64,000 nucleotides of DNA, taken from Chryseobacterium salipaludis. Lineage in GTDB: Bacteria; Bacteroidota; Bacteroidia; Flavobacteriales; Weeksellaceae. The stretch spans positions 310,001 to 374,000 of the forward strand of contig NZ_JALHKS010000001.1 in the NCBI RefSeq assembly GCF_022968825.1. The letters are read 5' to 3'. Numbering within the stretch: position 1 is the first letter of the stretch; every line of letters begins with the position of its first letter. The translations under genes were made by a program, and so were the position numbers. The notes below the pieces were generated by a model that saw only the letters and a list, made by a program, of their open reading frames with translations, had not been told where the DNA came from and did not search any database. This document shows positions 61,369 to 64,000 of the stretch, piece after piece.

Positions 61369-63510
61369 ATGAATAAAAGGAATATTTTGCTTTCGGCGCT
61401 GTTGTTTCCGGCTGTCATGGCTTTTGCACAGCAATACGGCGGCATGTGGATTCCCACGGAGCTGAATGAAAAAGAAATGAAGGAACTGGGAATGAAAATT
61501 TCTGCCAAAGATATTTTCGACCCGTCCAAACCAAGTATAAAAGATGCGGTTGTGCAGTTCAACGGAGGCTGTACTGCTGAAATGATCTCGCCTCAGGGAC
61601 TTTTGCTGACAAACCACCACTGCGGCTACGGCCAGATTCAGAAGCACTCCTCTGTGGAAAATGACTATCTGAGCAATGGTTTTTGGGCCAGCAATATGAC
61701 AGCTGAACTTCCGAACCCGGGTGTTACGGTAGACTTTATTGCAGATATTCACGAGGTAACTGCTGAAGTGCTCAAGGGTACACAAAAACTGCAGGGAAAA
61801 GCGGCAGATGATAAAATCAATGCCAACATTGAAAAAGTTAAGGCCGGTTTTAAATTAAAAGCCTGGCAGAAAGCCGTAGTGAAACCAGTGTACTACGGCA
61901 ATAAATACTACGCGTATATTATTGAAACCTTTAAGGATGTGCGTCTGGTAGGAGCCCCGCCGAGCTCCATCGGGAAATTTGGTTCGGATACGGATAACTG
62001 GACATGGCCAAGACATACGGGCGACTTTGCTATGTTCCGCGTATACGCCGATAAAAACAATATGCCGGCGGAATATTCCAAAGACAATGTTCCCTACAAA
62101 CCAAAACACTTCCTGCCGATTTCCATTAAGGACAAAAAGGAAAACGATTTCACTTTTGTATTTGGGTTCCCGGGACGAACTACCGAATATCTTCCGGCCA
62201 TCGCAGTAGAAAAAATCATGAATGAAACCGATCCGGCCATGATTTCTGTGCGTGAAGTAGCGTTGAAGATTCTGAACGAAAAGATGCGCGCCGATGATGA
62301 AACGCGTATTAAGTACGCCTCCAAATATGCTTCGGTTGCCAACTACTGGAAAAAGTGGATCGGCGAAGTGGAAGGCCTGAAAAAATCTGATGCGGTCGGG
62401 AAGAAAAAGCAATATGAACAAATGCTGGCCGGCAAAAACCCGGCGATCAGCAAGACGATTGACCAGCTGAATGCCTTGTACACCGAGCAAGGTCCGTATG
62501 CCCTGAACCGTGCTTACTTCGGTGAACTAATGCGCAACGCGGAGACGCTTTCGCTGGCGAGCCAGTTCATTAATTATATTCAGAGTTACGAGGAAGGCAA
62601 AGTGAATGAGCAGTCACTCAACAACTTTAAAAAACGCCTGACGAACATCTACCGCGACTACAGCGGCGAACTGGACGCAAAAGTAACCGCAGAGCTTTTG
62701 GCTTTATATAATGCCAAAACACCCAAGCAGTTCCTGCCGGCAGGATTTGATCAGTTCAGCGACGGGAAGAAAAACCTGGAAACCGTGGAAAACTGGTCCC
62801 GCAATTCTATCGTGAGCGGACGCGGCAGCCTGAATGGCGCTACTACGATTTCTGATATTGATAAGGTATTTGCAAACCAGGCGGAACTCATTAAAACACT
62901 GAAAAACGATCCGCTGATCCAGTTGACTGCTGCAATCCGTAACCAGTACGCGGTAAATACAGAAGCGAAATACAATGCGCTGCAGCAGCAAATTGATGCA
63001 CTGCAGAAAACATACATGGCGCAGCAAATGGAAACCGACAAAGACCGCCAGTTCTTCCCGGATGCCAACTCTACGCTGCGTGTCACCTACGGACAGGTGA
63101 AAGGCAGTAATCCGCGTGACGCTGTATATTACGGCTACCAAACGCACCTAAGCGGCGTGATGGAAAAATACGTTCCAGGCGATTACGAGTTTGATGTGCC
63201 GGCCAAGCTGGTTAACCTGTACAATACCAAAGATTATGGGATGTATAAGGATCAAACGGGTGATGTTCCGGTTAACTTTACGGCCACGAATCACACGACC
63301 GGCGGCAATTCCGGTTCTCCGGCACTGGATGCAGAGGGTAATCTGATCGGCCTGAATTTCGACCGCCAGTGGGAAGGAACGATGAGCGACATTAACTTCG
63401 ATCCGCGCTTCAGCCGAAACATTATGGTGGATTCCAAATATATTCTGTTTATTGTTGATAAATACGCAGATGCCAAATGGCTGCTGAACGAGATGAAGAT
63501 TGTGAAATAA
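61369..63510 (+). CDS. dpp11: S46 dipeptidyl-peptidase, DPP11-like (Asp/Glu specific)
   Basis: 713 residues. Signal peptide (MNKRNILLSALLFPAVMAFA). Catalytic His in LLTNHHCGYGQI (H83/84), Asp in the WPRHTGDFAMFRVYAD region, and nucleophile S648 in TGGNSGSPALD. Position +18 from the Ser is Arg666 (LNFDRQWEG); in S46 enzymes Arg here marks DPP11 (Asp/Glu at P1) whereas Gly marks DPP7. It is periplasmic and releases acidic dipeptides for peptide-based growth. Monocistronic with a strong terminator. Confidence 0.92.
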   Translation: MNKRNILLSALLFPAVMAFAQQYGGMWIPTELNEKEMKELGMKISAKDIFDPSKPSIKDAVVQFNGGCTAEMISPQGLLLTNHHCGYGQIQKHSSVENDYLSNGFWASNMTAELPNPGVTVDFIADIHEVTAEVLKGTQKLQGKAADDKINANIEKVKAGFKLKAWQKAVVKPVYYGNKYYAYIIETFKDVRLVGAPPSSIGKFGSDTDNWTWPRHTGDFAMFRVYADKNNMPAEYSKDNVPYKPKHFLPISIKDKKENDFTFVFGFPGRTTEYLPAIAVEKIMNETDPAMISVREVALKILNEKMRADDETRIKYASKYASVANYWKKWIGEVEGLKKSDAVGKKKQYEQMLAGKNPAISKTIDQLNALYTEQGPYALNRAYFGELMRNAETLSLASQFINYIQSYEEGKVNEQSLNNFKKRLTNIYRDYSGELDAKVTAELLALYNAKTPKQFLPAGFDQFSDGKKNLETVENWSRNSIVSGRGSLNGATTISDIDKVFANQAELIKTLKNDPLIQLTAAIRNQYAVNTEAKYNALQQQIDALQKTYMAQQMETDKDRQFFPDANSTLRVTYGQVKGSNPRDAVYYGYQTHLSGVMEKYVPGDYEFDVPAKLVNLYNTKDYGMYKDQTGDVPVNFTATNHTTGGNSGSPALDAEGNLIGLNFDRQWEGTMSDINFDPRFSRNIMVDSKYILFIVDKYADAKWLLNEMKIVK

Positions 63511-63533
63511 TCTATATTAAGTAAGTACAAAAG

Positions 63534-63567
63534 AAAACCTTGAAGCAAATGCTTCAAGGTTTTTATA
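63534..63567 (+). terminator. Terminator after dpp11
   Basis: Perfect 13-bp stem AAAACCTTGAAGC / GCTTCAAGGTTTT, 4-nt loop. Confidence 0.9.
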
Positions 63568-63754
63568 CCTGAACTCGTCAGGTTGCGACAAGACCGGAGC
63601 GTGGTCCGCGATCAGGTTCGCACGGTTATTAGTTTCATCATTTGACTGGAACAAAGGTGCACAAAAGCAGATTTAGATTCAAGCTGAAAATCGCCCATTT
63701 TAGTATCGTTTAATCACCTGATTTTACCTCACCAAATAAAATATAACATAAAAA

Positions 63755-63779
63755 AAGCCGCTTTAATTACAAGCGGCTT
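63755..63779 (-). terminator. Terminator of the M16 peptidase gene
   Basis: AAGCCGCTT / AAGCGGCTT stem, 7-nt loop, with an A run on the plus strand that gives T on the minus transcript. Confidence 0.85.
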
Positions 63780-63798
63780 CCATTTGATTTAAATAAAA

Positions 63799-64000
63799 TT
63801 AATACCCAAAAATCTCCTCCAGACTCACTTCATGGAAAGTGCCCAGTTTAGCAAGTGCAGCCATATCCAAGTTTTCTTTTTTGCCAATGATGGCCGTGTT
63901 GTACTTCATCGGTTTCATTTGGTTATTGTAGAAATCGGTAAGTTCCGGCAGGGTCAGGTTTTCAATCTCAGCATAGAGATTTTTTCTGATGTCGTAATCC
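63799..64000 (-). CDS. M16 family metallopeptidase, C-terminal end only
   Basis: The last 66 codons of a gene entering from the right edge, ending at the TAA at 63801-63799. The segment reads NLTLPELTDFYNNQMKPM ... AIIGKKENLDMAALAKLG ... VSLEEIFGY, typical of the C-terminal half of M16 (insulinase/pitrilysin-like) zinc peptidases of Flavobacteriia. The catalytic HxxEH would lie outside the window, so activity cannot be judged. Confidence 0.75.
   Translation of the reverse strand, partial: DYDIRKNLYAEIENLTLPELTDFYNNQMKPMKYNTAIIGKKENLDMAALAKLGTFHEVSLEEIFGY

Overview
The window looks like a chromosomal segment from a member of Bacteroidota, class Flavobacteriia, most likely the Chryseobacterium-type family Weeksellaceae. 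Supporting evidence: a serine protease with a C-terminal type IX secretion (T9SS) sorting domain, an S46 dipeptidyl-peptidase, two TonB-dependent receptors with carboxypeptidase-like N-terminal domains, several families largely restricted to this phylum (OstA-like, DUF4290, DUF3109, DUF6427, DUF6952, DUF2147), and the Bacteroidota -7 promoter element TAnnTTTG just upstream of more than twenty gene starts. The genus is an inference. By eye the base composition is mid-40s % GC with AT-rich intergenic DNA. I found no rRNA, tRNA, CRISPR array, insertion sequence, integrase or prophage.

Layout. 1-8.2 kb (minus strand): partial OstA-like gene and a Fur-family regulator, Kup potassium transporter, pyruvate dehydrogenase E1-beta, DUF2147, a small XRE regulator and an LtaS-like sulfatase-fold enzyme. 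8.3-13.6 kb (plus, except one small gene): phosphatidylserine synthase, DnaQ-like exonuclease, FAH-family enzyme, universal stress protein, DUF6427, DUF3109 and MgtC. 13.8-18.6 kb (minus): trigger factor, then a three-gene locus (small His/Cys protein, TonB receptor, lipoprotein) that looks like metal uptake. 18.7-22.1 kb (plus): pfkA-gapA and an MpaB-family oxygenase. 22.1-26.3 kb (minus): DUF4230, MmcB-like nuclease fold, LuxE-like acyl-protein synthetase, 5-hydroxyisourate hydrolase with a disrupted start, LpxH-like pyrophosphatase and QueD. 26.4-30.6 kb: comF, then upp, der and an M17 aminopeptidase. 30.8-33.2 kb: lemA and a DUF2207 protein. 33.3-37.1 kb (minus): DUF4290-murA and a haem-binding/DCC/unknown trio. 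37.2-38.4 kb: a peroxiredoxin-thioredoxin-DUF6952 operon. 38.5-44.0 kb (minus): a lipoprotein, uvrA, a TonB-C protein and hemN. 44.2-53.7 kb: ClC channel, a beta-propeller protein, an amino acid permease, pnuC, dapF-mltG and a second TonB receptor. 53.8-55.9 kb: galE and a sugar aminotransferase. 56.2-59.7 kb: a secreted protease cassette. 59.7-64 kb: L,D-transpeptidase, a membrane protein, DPP11-like peptidase and the C-terminus of an M16 peptidase.

Most of the content is housekeeping: cell-envelope synthesis (pssA, lpxH, murA, dapF, mltG, L,D-transpeptidase), glycolysis, nucleotide salvage, DNA repair and extracytoplasmic proteolysis. I see no complete new system such as a defence island or biosynthetic cluster. 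The most interesting signals are fine-scale: -7 boxes placed 4-6 nt before start codons at five genes, suggesting leaderless mRNAs; overlapping divergent promoters in a 44-bp gap; a 15-bp perfect palindrome inside the end of a gene; a GC-rich intergenic element that may be a dispersed repeat; and a one-base lesion in the A-run right after the start codon of a transthyretin-like gene.
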